This document shows, piece by piece, positions 13,820-25,400 of a DNA stretch of 32,600 bases. The position numbers and the translations under genes are program-made. The stretch is taken from positions 1-32,600 of the forward strand of contig WQZR01000003.1 in assembly GCA_009780625.1 (NCBI GenBank), written 5' to 3'. Origin of the DNA: Bacillota bacterium (lineage in GTDB: Bacteria > Bacillota > Clostridia > Christensenellales > UBA1242). The notes under the pieces were generated by a model. That model was not told where the DNA came from, did no database searches, and saw only the letters and a list, made by a program, of their open reading frames with translations. The stretch's first letter is position 1. Each line of letters opens with the position of its first letter.

Positions 13820-14851
13820 ATGGTTAGAATTGCCCTAGTTAGACGCGTTGGTTTTCTTTTTGGAATGCTTATTTTAAGTGTGGCAATGTTCACGTTTTTG
13901 GGGCTGTATGTTGCACAAAAAACGGCACTAGCAGCCAAAGAAAAAGAGTTTGAAAGGATTAGAACACAAAGCCTTATAGAAACACACAAAGTGACAAAAG
14001 ACATCGAAATAGGGCTTATTTCAGCCCTGGCTGCAAGCAATCAGGCAAATCAACACAATGCACTAACCAATGTGCATTACAATTCTAGGTATGGTTTAGG
14101 GCTTGTTGAAACGTTGCCTTTAAACACAGAAAGCAAAGAACAAATGGCACATTTTTTTGGTGTTTTGGTGGAATATTCTCTTGCGGTTTCTGGCAGTGTT
14201 TTGTCTTCTTTAAATAGGGAATCTTTGAATGAAATTTTGGGAGCAACCACCATTGTTTTGGCAGGTTTAGACTCACTTGTGGAAAGAAATGAGAGAGGTG
14301 AAAAACTGGCCAATGAATCTATTTTTAGAAGTGAAGTGAGGGATGTTCTGAATAAAGATGCTTTTAGAAATAGTGCAGTTCTTGCTAGTGCAAAAGTTTT
14401 AAACACAAGGCCGCTGACAGTTGAAGAGGCTGAAGTTAGGGTTTTAACACAGTTTAATAACAAGGGAATAAGAAGCCATAGGCTTATTGGGAGAAACAGC
14501 GGAACATATGAATTTGAGTTGACGCTTAGACACAATGAACGTGTTAGAGTCTTTGTTTGTGAGACTATAGGAGTTGTTGTTCGAATGGAGAGAAATGAAG
14601 TCCCGAGGGCTATGAACATAACCAATGAGATTGCAACAACCAATGCCAAAAGATTTGTTTTGGAACAAGGCATAACAACTCTTGAGGTTTTTAATATTGC
14701 ACCAGCTGGAAGAACTGTTGTTGTTTATATGGCGCCAAGGAAAGACGGGAAGTTTCTTATAGAAAACCGCGTGAAACTTGTTGTGAGTCTTGATAGTGGC
14801 AATGTTATATTTATGGACGCAAGTGTGTTTTATTTGTCGAAATTTGTATAA
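13820..14851 (+). CDS. ypeB: YpeB-like germination protein
   Basis: Protein of 343 residues. One N-terminal membrane helix (about 8-34) is followed by a helical domain (35-175) with LPLNTESKEQMAHFFGVLVEYSLAVSG, like the YpeB LPL...NTxxFLxxVGDYxYSL region. The C-terminal half has PepSY-like strands and ends VKLVVSLDSGNVIFMDASVFYL, close to the YpeB ending (VKVALDxGEVVGxEAxxYL). YpeB sits in the spore membrane and stabilises the cortex-lytic enzyme SleB, whose gene is usually directly upstream. No sleB is present here. The sequence is divergent, so an alternative is another PepSY membrane protein. Confidence 0.65.
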   Translation: MVRIALVRRVGFLFGMLILSVAMFTFLGLYVAQKTALAAKEKEFERIRTQSLIETHKVTKDIEIGLISALAASNQANQHNALTNVHYNSRYGLGLVETLPLNTESKEQMAHFFGVLVEYSLAVSGSVLSSLNRESLNEILGATTIVLAGLDSLVERNERGEKLANESIFRSEVRDVLNKDAFRNSAVLASAKVLNTRPLTVEEAEVRVLTQFNNKGIRSHRLIGRNSGTYEFELTLRHNERVRVFVCETIGVVVRMERNEVPRAMNITNEIATTNAKRFVLEQGITTLEVFNIAPAGRTVVVYMAPRKDGKFLIENRVKLVVSLDSGNVIFMDASVFYLSKFV

Positions 14852-14869
14852 TTTTGAACAAAAGTATTG

Positions 14870-14875
14870 TATAAT
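14870..14875 (+). promoter_or_regulatory. -10 for the Rho-like gene
   Basis: TATAAT ends eight bases before the ATG at 14884. TG precedes it directly. No ribosome site is seen. Confidence 0.45.
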
Positions 14876-14883
14876 GAATCTAT

Positions 14884-16155
14884 ATGATTTTCACCAAAGA
14901 ACAACTTATTGATTTAGGTATACACGAGCTTAGAGTGATAGGGCGTGAAGTTGGCGTTAAGAGCCCTTCTTCTTTGACTAAAGATGTTCTTGTGAGAGAG
15001 ATTTATCAAATATCGAACAAACAAAAACTTCCAAACATGAAGCATACAAGAGGCAGACCAGCAAAGGTTGGAACAGGTTTGATTTTTGACAGAACAAGGC
15101 TTTCTAAAGACGAAGGCTTTTTGAATCCAGAGTTTGTGGAGCTTGGAAGCAGCACAATTGACGAAAGCGAATTATATGAAACAGTTGAAACAATTGGCTA
15201 TATAGACATTCTAAGTTCTGGACACGGAGCGATTAGAGAACAGTTTATTCCAAATGTGGAGCAAGATGCAATCATCACAGATGCGCTTATAACCAAGCAC
15301 GAACTTAAGTCTGGAATGAGGGTTAAGGCAATATGCAAAAAGTTTAAAAACAGAAACCTAAGTGTTGCAACAGAAATTTTGGAGAATTATTCAAAAGAAA
15401 GCAGAGTTGATTTTTCAACACTTAAAAAAGCCCCTGCAAACAAAAGGCTTGTATTTGTTGACGATTTGAAACTATATAACAAAATTGCAGTTGTTGGTGC
15501 GGGAGAGAGTGCTCTTATCAGTGCACCGAGCCAAGATTTGGCTGACAGATTGATTTTGAAATTGTTTAATGGGTTGAACGCAAAAAATAAGTGCATGGTG
15601 TATTTCAACCCTAGTCTTGTTATGGAAGAAGGCTTTTCAAAAAAGAAAGATGAAAAAACAATTCTTGTTCCAAAAACAGCAACAACAAGAGTTCAACTTA
15701 AAATGCTGGAACTTATTGTCCAACACAAAAAGAGAATGGTGGAAGCGGGCGAAGATATTGTTTTGTTTGTGAACAACCTAAATATTGTTCTAGATTTGAT
15801 TTCGGACATAAACACAGTGAATGCAAACGTTTCGGCAGAGCAACTTCAGATTTTGAAAGAATTTGTTTTCAGCAGTGGAGACTATGGCAAAGGAAGTTTT
15901 ACGCTGGTTTTGGGTGCTGGAGTTGAAAATCTTAGAGAACAGGTTGTTTATAACTATCTAAAAACTGTTGCTGATGTGAATATTGTGGTTAGTGAAGCGA
16001 ACAGCTTTTTGGTTGGAGATGTTGCGATTGATTTGTTTAAAACAAACTTAGACAGAAACAATGCACTGATTGGTGAGGCAGAGGCAAAGAGACTTAAAAA
16101 ACTTATATATGACACGCGAGATGATTATCTAAAACTGTTGGAAGAAATAAAATAA
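14884..16155 (+). CDS. Rho-like protein lacking the ATPase active site
   Basis: Protein of 423 residues, colinear with transcription termination factor Rho. Residues 6-42 match the Rho N-terminal helical domain (LIDLGIHELRVIGREVGV, SPSSLTKDVLV). Residues 104-151 match the cold-shock RNA-binding domain (GYIDILSSGHGAIRE ... ITKHELKSGMRVKAI). The C-terminal part follows the RecA-like core, with QHKKRMVEAGEDIVLFV lining up with the Rho helix and Walker B strand. The catalytic residues are gone: APSQDLADR (214-222) replaces APPKAGKTT, and Asn297 replaces the Walker B Asp of LLDSITRL. It could be an RNA-binding regulator or a partner of a true Rho encoded elsewhere. Its own terminator follows. Confidence 0.7.
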   Translation: MIFTKEQLIDLGIHELRVIGREVGVKSPSSLTKDVLVREIYQISNKQKLPNMKHTRGRPAKVGTGLIFDRTRLSKDEGFLNPEFVELGSSTIDESELYETVETIGYIDILSSGHGAIREQFIPNVEQDAIITDALITKHELKSGMRVKAICKKFKNRNLSVATEILENYSKESRVDFSTLKKAPANKRLVFVDDLKLYNKIAVVGAGESALISAPSQDLADRLILKLFNGLNAKNKCMVYFNPSLVMEEGFSKKKDEKTILVPKTATTRVQLKMLELIVQHKKRMVEAGEDIVLFVNNLNIVLDLISDINTVNANVSAEQLQILKEFVFSSGDYGKGSFTLVLGAGVENLREQVVYNYLKTVADVNIVVSEANSFLVGDVAIDLFKTNLDRNNALIGEAEAKRLKKLIYDTRDDYLKLLEEIK

Positions 16156-16182
16156 AAGAGGGGTTTGTAGCCCCTCTTTTTT
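16154..16182 (+). terminator. intrinsic terminator after the Rho-like gene
   Basis: AAAAGAGGGG (16154-16163) pairs with CCCCTCTTTT (16171-16180) around a seven-base loop, with further T after it. It begins at the stop codon. Confidence 0.9.
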
Positions 16183-16390
16183 GTGGTAAGCAGTTTCGTC
16201 CTTCATCAATTAGATATTCAACTATTCGCAAAATACCACTTTCCTTTAGGTTTCGGGCTTACGCCGGCACTTCCTAAAGCCTTATCGATTGCCTGTTTTG
16301 GCGTTCTGTTTGGTCTAAAGCTTAACTGCTTAGAACTATTATGTGTACGTTATAAAATAATATTCGGGAGAGTGAAGGAAAATTTTTACA
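16183..16390. other. gene-free gap, possible decayed gene remnant on the minus strand
   Basis: About 200 bp between two terminators. No gene with a start and ribosome site fits. On the minus strand an open frame without ATG runs from 16349 to 16218 and reads RPNRTPKQAIDKALGSAG then VSPKPKGKWYF. Its Pro/Lys-rich, Trp-containing end looks protein-like and the bases are richer in GC than the surroundings. An inverted repeat CTTTAGG/CCTAAAG lies near 16244-16282. It could be a gene relic or an unrecognised RNA. Evidence is weak. Confidence 0.25.
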
Positions 16391-16419
16391 AAAAAAGTTG
16401 GGCGAACCCAACTTTTTTT
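16391..16419 (-). terminator. intrinsic terminator of the giant surface protein gene
   Basis: AAAAAAGTTGGG (16391-16402) pairs with CCCAACTTTTTT (16407-16418) around CGAA. The T run needed on the minus strand is supplied by the A tract at 16389-16396. Confidence 0.92.
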
Positions 16420-19400
16420 TATCGAACTTTCATCTTGTATCGTAGTCTAACGAAGAAGAATATTCCGGCAACAAGAAGAATCGACGCAACAACAATCAGC
16501 ACAACTGCAACGGTGTTGAGCGGTTCTCCAATGAACACCATGTTTCTCATAAGAATGAAACCTTCTGGAGTTACAACTTGAACGATGTATATGCTGTTGA
16601 ATGCCCCCAGATTTTCGATGTGTTCTGTTCGGTCTGGACTTTCTGAGTTAACTTCAACACGTTCAATAAGCACTCTTTCACCGCCTTGGTCAGGTTGTCT
16701 GAAAACTTCGATGAAAACTGTTCCATTTCTGTGGTATATGAAACTTGGGTTGAAGCTTATAGTGAACGGGTCGTTTGTTTTTGTTGCCCACGGTTGACTT
16801 GTTTGAATTAGAGGGTTTTCGTTTGAAATGAACACTCTGAATGTATATTCTGTGTTTGTTCTAAGGCTTGGCTCAGACGCTGTTCCGAACGATGCTCTAA
16901 CTGTGAAACTATATCTTCCGTCACTCAACATTCCGTTTCTATCTGGAGTTCTGTCGAAACTTGAAAGTTGAATTTGATTTCTGTTGTGTGTGACTGCAAA
17001 CAACTCGTCTAGAATTGGTCTTCCAATTTCGTTAGGGTTTAGAGTTGCAAATCTTAGACCGCTTACAATTTCAACATTTGCTCTGCTTTGCATAAATGCA
17101 TAGTCAATTCCAAGTCTTGCAATTGATGGGTCTATGATGAAGAATGTATATCTTGTTTCTCTGTTTTGAACTGGAGGTGAAGCGTTTGGAACAGAGTAGG
17201 TTACTGTCAATTCATAGAACCCTGGTCTTGTTAGGTTTAGAATGTGAGGCTGAAGTTCTGATGACTCGAACGCTTCTTCGCCGTTTAGCATTGCTTTCAT
17301 AGAAATTGCACTAAATCTATGAGCATGAGTTGCTGTCAGACGAACAGAGTTTTCATACACCATGTTGCGAAGAGCTGCACCGTGTTCTGCGTTTGCAGAG
17401 TTGAAGTTTGTGCTTTCAGCTGAAAGCATTGCTTCTGTCAGAACATAGAATGCAATTTGAGTTGTTGTCACTCCGCCTGATGCAATTCTGTGAGTGTTTC
17501 CGGCAAGGTCTCTAAACACAAGTGTATACCTTCCTGGTTCAGACAGTCTAACTCTTGCAGAACCTGCAGAGTTAAGTTGAGAAACATCGCTTCTTCCAAC
17601 TGTTTGAACAAGTCTTCCTTCATAGTATATGTCATCAAAGTTCAGGTTTCCATAGAACGAAGATGTTGAGGCATCTGTGCTTCTTGAAGTGAAAGTGATA
17701 AGTGAGTGTGCTTGCGCTGGGTCTGTGTTTGTTATATCGTTTGTCGCTTGAATTGTTCTTCCAACACCAAAGTGGAATTCGTTAGGGTTTTCTCTGTTTA
17801 GACCGCTTAGAGTTGTTGTTGGTCTGATTACATAGATATCTGCAAACTGTCTAACTGTGCTGTCGCCAGTTGCAGTGATTTCGAAACGAAGACGTCTTAG
17901 GGCATCTGTTGGAAGCCCTTGCCCTGATGTTAGTGTGTGGAACAGTGAGAATGTGACGTTGTTTTGGTGAATTGGGTTTATTTGTATTGTTGGGTTTGTG
18001 TCGATTGTGAAGAACCTTGTGATGATTCTTGGGTTTTCATTCATGATAACCACTTCATCTCCAAATATTGGAGATGTTTCGATTCTGTTTCCTCGGCTAT
18101 CAATTGCCCAGAAAAGTCTTGCATCTTGTTCTTCGATGATGATTGTGTAGTTTCTTGTGAACCCAAGGTTTGAAGTGAAGGTTAGGTGATAGATGCTGTG
18201 AAGCCTTTCAAAAGGAGTTCCACTGCTGATTTGACCCATGTTTTGGTGAACACTTAGACCAGTGATTGGGTTTACTTGTTCTTCAACTGCGGTAAGTATG
18301 AAACCAAATGGGTTTCCAGGAGCTGTTTCATATGTAAGCCTTGCAAAGTGCGTAATCAACTCACCATCTGCTGTGAAACTTTGTTTTGCAACTGTTGTGT
18401 TTTCGCCACCGGCTGTCCAAGCTTCAAGCTCTGGGAATGTTGAGTCGTAAATCACTGGACCGATTGTTGTTGAGTTTTCAAGTATGGTTGAATTTAGAAG
18501 AATTCTGATTTCAATTCTCACATTCACTCTTTCGTTAAATGATATAACTCTAAGCCCTGTTCCAGCAGGGTCTACACTTGTTGTGAAGTTTGCTGGATTC
18601 ATTGTCACCCAACTTCCGCCAGTGATTAGGTTTCTTTCTTGAATTGTTACAGTGTGAAGTTGAGGGTTATATCTATATCTTAGGTTTTGAGTTGCATACA
18701 ACGGACCAGTAGGGTGAGGAACGTTGATTGCACCATCGAAGTGTTGGCGACTTGCTGTTAGGTTTGTGATTGCTTTTGTGTCGGTTCTGCCGAAGTTGTC
18801 TACATACCACAATCTATACACACCAGCAGTCAGTGTAAACCTTGCAACTTGACCTTGCTCGAATGCAATTGTTTGAGCAGGTGTTGAGTTGTCTGTCAAT
18901 ATAGGGTTAGGTTGACGGACGTTGTTTACATACCTATGAAGGGTGTGAGTGATTGTTGTGCTTGCATTGAATGCACTGCCAAGAATTCCAATAACAATTG
19001 GCTGACCCTCTGGGTTTACGTTGTCTATGTCTACAAATGCACCAGCAAAGTGGAAAATCACTCTTAGGTTTTGTTCTGGGTTGTTTCTGTTATGAATTGT
19101 AAGCGAATAACTTGAACCCGCAATTGTGTCAACTCTTCCAGTGCCTGTGAGTTGTTCTTGAATATATTCTTCTGCGTGTTTCATAACATCGTTTTTGTTC
19201 AGGTAGCCATGCGAGAAGAATGTTCTTGAATTTGTTGCTGTTGGAGTTGGATAGAATGGGTCTGTTCTGTCCATAACGGTAACCATAAACCATTTGTCTG
19301 GAGAACTTACGTTATTTACAACAAAGTTTCTGGTTGCATCTCCTGGTCTATAGATTGCGTTTACAACTCTTGGGGCAGGAGAGTGGGTTAGGTTTAAGGT

Positions 19401-22400
19401 TTGTTGTCTAGCTGCTGCACTTGTTGGAATTTCGTTATAGAACGAAACACTCATGCTTGGTCCGATTGTCGCTTCTTCTGGGTTTGGAACATAGATGAAG
19501 AACCCTCTAAAGTTTCCTGCCATATCTCTTTCTATAATTTCGAAGTTTGTTTCATCTGTCCAGTTATAGAATGTGAGAATTGACTGAAGTGTGTGTTGAG
19601 GACCGTATTGAATAAGTTTATAGTCTAGGTTGTTTGGGTCGAATATTGGGTGTCTGTCTAGATTGATTCCGTCAACCGCTGCAAGTGCTTCGAGGTCGTC
19701 GTCTGGAAGAATTGAGAATAGAGATAAATCGCGGTTTCCTGCGTTTGATTCTCTAACTTCTCTAATCCAGATTTGATAGCTGTCTAGACGTGGGCTATAT
19801 CTTTCTTCTAGTCTTTCAAGAGGACTGTTGTTTAGAATTACGTTGTTTGTTCTTGTATGCTCGAAGAAATGGCTTCTGTTTGCAACAAAGCTGTATGAAC
19901 GAAGCATAACTGCATCGTCTGTTTCTGAGTTTAGAACGCCTATAACATCTCTTGCAAAATGTTGTTCGTCTTCTCTAACAACAAGATGGTGCGTTGCATC
20001 TGCTCTGTTTAAGAACTCAAACAAGAATCTGTCTGTTTGCAGAAGTTTTGTAAGGTTGCCTTCTGGTCTTAGGTTGTCGATGATAAGAACATATCTTTCT
20101 TCACCGAAGCCTTCGCCCGTGCTTCTAACATAGTTATCTAGGTCGCCAGTGAAGCGAACAGTGATTGCAAAAACATCACCCTCTCTTGAGGCGTCTAGTT
20201 TAATGAAATAACGTCTTCTGTGATTGTCTCCGCCATGTGTTCCAAGTCCTTCTGAGTTTTCAATTTTTCTGAATTCAACAAGTGGGGTTACTGAAACTCC
20301 ATTGTGAAGAACTGTCACGTTATTCCAGTCTATTTGTGCTGAATATCTGTCTGCTGGGTCGTCAAAAGCAAACGAAACATATCTTTCTTCTGGTGTGTTT
20401 GGTGTTGGTCTGATTGCAACAACGCCATCTTCAACTTGACCGGTTGGAATTAGTTGATTGTTTAACACTTGATATAGAATTGGACCTTGGTCGTTAAGCC
20501 TTGGAGCTTCTGTTGTTGGGGTTCCATATTCTGAACCTTCGAAATATCTAGCTTGCGGACCAACTGGGTCTATTTCAAAAGCATATCTCATGCGGTTTGA
20601 AAGGAATGGTTCTCTTGCTATTGCGTGGTCGTCGTGGAAGGTTACGAAGTTTACGTCGACTCTGTCTCTAAGCAGAACCGCATACTCTGCAGCGATAAAC
20701 AGTCCACCATTTGTTGTGGATGTTGATTCTCTATATGAACCGTCTTCTTCGCCTATGATGCTGAAGATATCAACAACTTGATTGTTGCTTGAAAGTGGGG
20801 CAGAGGAGCTGTGAATCAAGGCTTCTCTTTCTCTTGGGTGCATGTTGTATGTGTTGAAACTTGTTATTCCAGAAGATAGTTGGATATTCAGGTCCAATTC
20901 TCCACCAATAACAATAAGTGAAAGAAGTTGTTTGATTCTTCTATCAATGCTTGTCAGTCTTTCAAGTTCAACTTGGTTTGAAGTTCTTGTTGCACCTTCG
21001 ATGTCTAGTTTAAGAACTTCAATAAAGTCTGCAATTGCTCTCATTGGATTGTTTAGGTAGTTTGGAGGGAGAACATAGTCTGTGTCTTCTTCAATTATGT
21101 GGAATACTGACGCAAAATATGAAGCAGTAACAACACCATATTTATTTGCAAGAACTTGCATTGCAACTGGAACGAAGTTTGTGTTAAGTTCGATGTTTGC
21201 TGCTTCCCACATATCTAGGTGAGAATATACGACTGCGTCTTGAAGAATCAGAACGTTGTCTTGTCCGATGCTTTGCGAAACATCAATAATTCTGCCTCTG
21301 TCGATTCCAAAAATCCAAATTCTTTCGATTTCATCTGTTTCGAAACCATCTATGTCTATAGGGCTTTCGAACTCTGGAGTGTATCTTCTTGAAACTGTGT
21401 AGCGACCTTCAAGGGTTTTTTCATCACTGCCTGGGTTTAGCATTGTGTCTGGAGTGGTCCATCTGCCTGCTCCAAGATAGTTTATGTGAAGTGTGTTTGA
21501 AACGCCAAATTCTGGTGTTCCGATGCTGTATAGAGCTGCTGGCTCTCCAAGTTCAGCAAAGATTTGGTTGAATGTATAAGTTACAGTTTCAACTTCAAAT
21601 GGCTGCGGAACATCGTTAACTATGCCGCCTCCAAAATCTCTAACCCCAACGTGAGCTCTGTCTCTTGAAGTTGTTACGGTTGGACCTGCAAGGTCTGGGA
21701 ATCTTCCGCCTTGATACCATGCTGCGTTGTCTGTTTCCATTTGGCTTTCGATTCTAACGCCCGCAAGGTCGAAGTTGACATTGATTTGTCCTGCTGTTCC
21801 GTTGTGCCCGAAAACGTCTCTTGCACCAAATAGGAATGTTCCTTCGTTTTGTTTAACTTCAACAAGCCAGAAACCAGCATCACTTACTGACCTTCTGTGT
21901 GTGAAGCCTTGTCTATATACGATTGCCCAAACTGTTTCGCATTCTGGAGCGCACACTGAACCGATGCAGTTTACTGTGCAATCCTTTTCTGGGTTTAGGT
22001 TTTCTGCAAGAAGATTATCTCTTGTGCTTGGAACAGTTCTTGCTGTTCCTGTTGCTCCACCAATACCAAAACCATATGCAAGACGAGTAGGGAGGTCTAG
22101 TGAGTTGAATTGGTTTGGCGAGTGCATGATTCTATATTCTTCTGCATCGTCGTCAAATCCAACTCCGATGTTTTTTGTGAGTAGATATGTCATGTCTGTT
22201 TCGTCGCTTATGTCTATGAAGGCTTCGAAATATCTAACTCCTTGAGTTTCTTCAACTGGCATAAAACTGCCGAGAGCGTTTCTTTTTAGAAGTGGGTTGT
22301 TTACCGCTGGGTCTTGATAGCCAACTGGTTTAACTCCGATGTTTGTTGTTATAAAATCATCGTCTCCAAGTTCTAGAGCTTTGTGTGTTCCCCAAATAAC

Positions 22401-25400
22401 GTTGTGAGTTGCAGGGGCATCTCCGCCTCTAAGGTTGACGCTTAGTGGGTTAGAAGGGTTGTCTGCGTCATGTTCGTCTAGAATGTCTTCTAGAATGATT
22501 GTGTTTGGTCTGATGTCTCTATCCAAAATGATGTAGTAATACGTCACGTTGCCTGCAGTGTCTGTGATTCTGAAAACATATATTCCAGATGTTGCAAGAA
22601 TGCTTTGTGTTGTGTATGGAATAAAGTTTTGGCTTAGTTGTCTGTTCTCGAGCATAAAACGAGCCTGAACCCAAATTTCTTGATTTGCTTCTCTTGCCCA
22701 GTGTCCGTATCTTAGACTGTTGTTTGTTTCAAGACCTTGGCGTCCAAAAACAACGGCATTTAGCGCATCTTCGTGGTCTCCTGAAACAATTGAAAGGTCT
22801 TGGTTGATTGGCGTGAATGCAAATTCAACACCAACTGTTGCACCACTTGCTTTCACATCTTCGAAGTCGAACCAAACCATGTTGTTTGTCACGAATGTTT
22901 TGTCGTCGATTGCAGAAAAACGTCTTAGGAATTCTGTCCAACTTTGCTCTCTCCATCTATTTAGAGCCGTTTCGAATTCTGCATCAGATGCAAAAGATTC
23001 TCTCACTGGAGGTGTTGGAACTGTGTCTCCTCTGGTGTTTTGTTTTGGAGCGATAATAATTGGTTGGGTGTCAATATAGAAGTCAAAAGGAACAGTTGAA
23101 CCTTGAGTTCCAAACCTTGCGGTCAGAACATAGTGCCCGTTGTGTTGTGTGAACTGTCCGTTTTGAGGGAAGTTCTCCCGTGCTTGGCCAAGTGCTTCTT
23201 GGTCTGTCAGCCATGTTCTGCCCATAAGCGCTGCGTCTGGTGCAAAGAACATGCGTGTGAAGCGTCCATCAAACCAGCCATATTTTTCAAACATAGCTAG
23301 CCCTAGAGAGTTTCCAAATGTTGATTGATACCAAGCTTGAGTTCCTTCAACGTTCTGGAACATGTTGTGTGTTGGAACGTTTGTGTTGTTTGAGCCAAGT
23401 GCAATTTGTTGGAATGTGAAGTTTGGCGGAATGTCAAACACGCTGTGTTCCATGATGTCTATTCTTACAGTTTTGTTTGTGTGTGTTCCACTTGTGATTG
23501 GTCTCCAAGTAGCCGTTCCTTCAGATGGGTCTGTTTCTGCAGCATGGCGAACAGACACAGTCGGGTTCGTTGTGTTGATTTCGAAAGCAAACCATTGAGT
23601 TGATGCTTTTCTTCCCATCTCAACTCTGAAGTTGTTTAGGGTTAGGTTATAGATATGGCTGAATTCAATTCGAACAAGATATCTTCCAGTTTGTTCAAAC
23701 AGTCTGTCTCTTGTGAAACTTGATGTAAGAACTTCGGTTCTTCCAAATGGCATGAAATATATCTGGCTGTTTCTTGTGATTGTGCCAGCGTTTGCAAGGC
23801 TACCAACAAAATTGAAGTCAACTGGAGGTTGGTTTGTTGAAACAAGTCCTCCTGGAATTTCTCCACCAGTTGCGCCTGGTGTGTTTCCTGTTGTAAGTCT
23901 TGACATGATTGCATTGAATGTTGCAGGTGTGATGTTTCTTGGGTCAGGAATAGAAGGGAAGCCCCATTCGTTTGCTTGGTTGCCCCAGGTGTTTGGAAAA
24001 CTTGTGCCGTTGTTGTTTGGGTTTGGCATATACTCTGTTATGTTTGCGCCCTGTGTTTGTTGTTGTGTTCCAGCGTGAAGTCCGCTAGATGGGCTGTTTA
24101 GAAGGTTTGTAAGCGTAAATTGACCATTGACATGGTATAGAGGCAAATCTCTTGCAGTTGTTCTGTCGGTATACATCATTTCAAAACCAAAACTGCTAAG
24201 GTGAAGGAAACGCATATCTGCACCAGCAATCACTTGTGGGCGATATTCCATGCTTCCAGTTGATTGGTCGATAATAACTGTCTGATATTCGATTAGATAT
24301 GTTCCAACGTTTTCAAGACAGATTTCAAGTCTTTCACCGGTGTAGGTTGTTCGTGTTTCAACACGTTGCCCTGTAAGGTTTCCAAAACTGTCTCTTCTTT
24401 CACGAGTCACCAAAAGGTTGTTTGCAAATGGGGCAGGGGAAATTAGTTTGATTTCCCATCTAAAAATTTGCTCGAAACCTCTAAGGTCTATATGCGAAGT
24501 ATCGATTGTAACCCAGAAACGATTAGGGTCGAAACTTATTGTTGGTTTTTCTAGAGTTTGTCCATAGAACTGGTATGCAGAAAGTGCAAGCATTGGAGGG
24601 TCGTTTGCTTCAACGCCTGGAATGTCCATAACTCCAATTTTGTCTCCGCTGATATCTCTAGCTAGAGAAGCGCCGTTGATTGTTGGAGCTTTTCCATCTC
24701 CAAAGAAACTGCTTTCTAGAACAAGGTTAAAGTGGATTTGGAAACCATCGTTGTCGAAATTGTTTCCGTCGTGGTCTGCCATGATGTGCGCACCAATGGC
24801 AATTGTGTAGGCACCTTCTGGAAGGGTTGTGTGAGCAAGTGTTTCTCTTCTTATTCCAAGTTGTTGAATTGTTCCATCTCCGTTATAGACAATGTTGTCG
24901 TTAAGCATAATTCTGTTGTCGTTTAGAATCCATGTTGAGTCTGAACATGGCCCTGTTGCAATGTCTGTAAGAACAATGTCGTCATCAAGAGGATTTCCAA
25001 ATAGAAGAGATGTGACTGCAATAGCATTGTTTGCAAGTGAGAAACTGCTGACCTGTGTTGGTCTTTCTGCTGGGTTGAATACAATAACTGCGTCCCATGC
25101 ACCTCCAGCGATGTCTGAGTTCCAGAAAACCAGTTCGCCTTGATTGTTTATTGCAAAACGGTCTTGAACGCCACCAGTTGCAAATGAACCTTCTCCAACA
25201 CTGTGAACCGTGTTTGCTAGGTGTAGTTGGTCTGGCATAAGAACTGTTCTTCTTTCAGCACCAGAGAAAGGGTTTGCCATTGCAAGACCTTGTGGGTTTG
25301 TTGCTGGAATTGCATATGGAAGCATAAGGGAAATCATGAAGCCTTCTGCCTCTGTGTCGTCTTGAGCGTAGCTATAGTGAAGTAGGGGAGAGATTAGAGG

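Noticed and set aside
14077-14673. A 198-residue minus-strand open frame inside the ypeB-like gene
   Set aside because: Leu/Ser-rich shadow frame without ribosome site or family features, on the wrong strand of a better supported gene.
16183-16581. A 132-residue plus-strand frame after the Rho-like gene
   Set aside because: It crosses the terminator of the giant gene and its coding end, and has no ribosome site.
21727-22245. A 172-residue plus-strand open frame and several shorter ones inside the giant gene
   Set aside because: All are shadows of a single uninterrupted minus-strand frame with signal peptide and membrane anchor.
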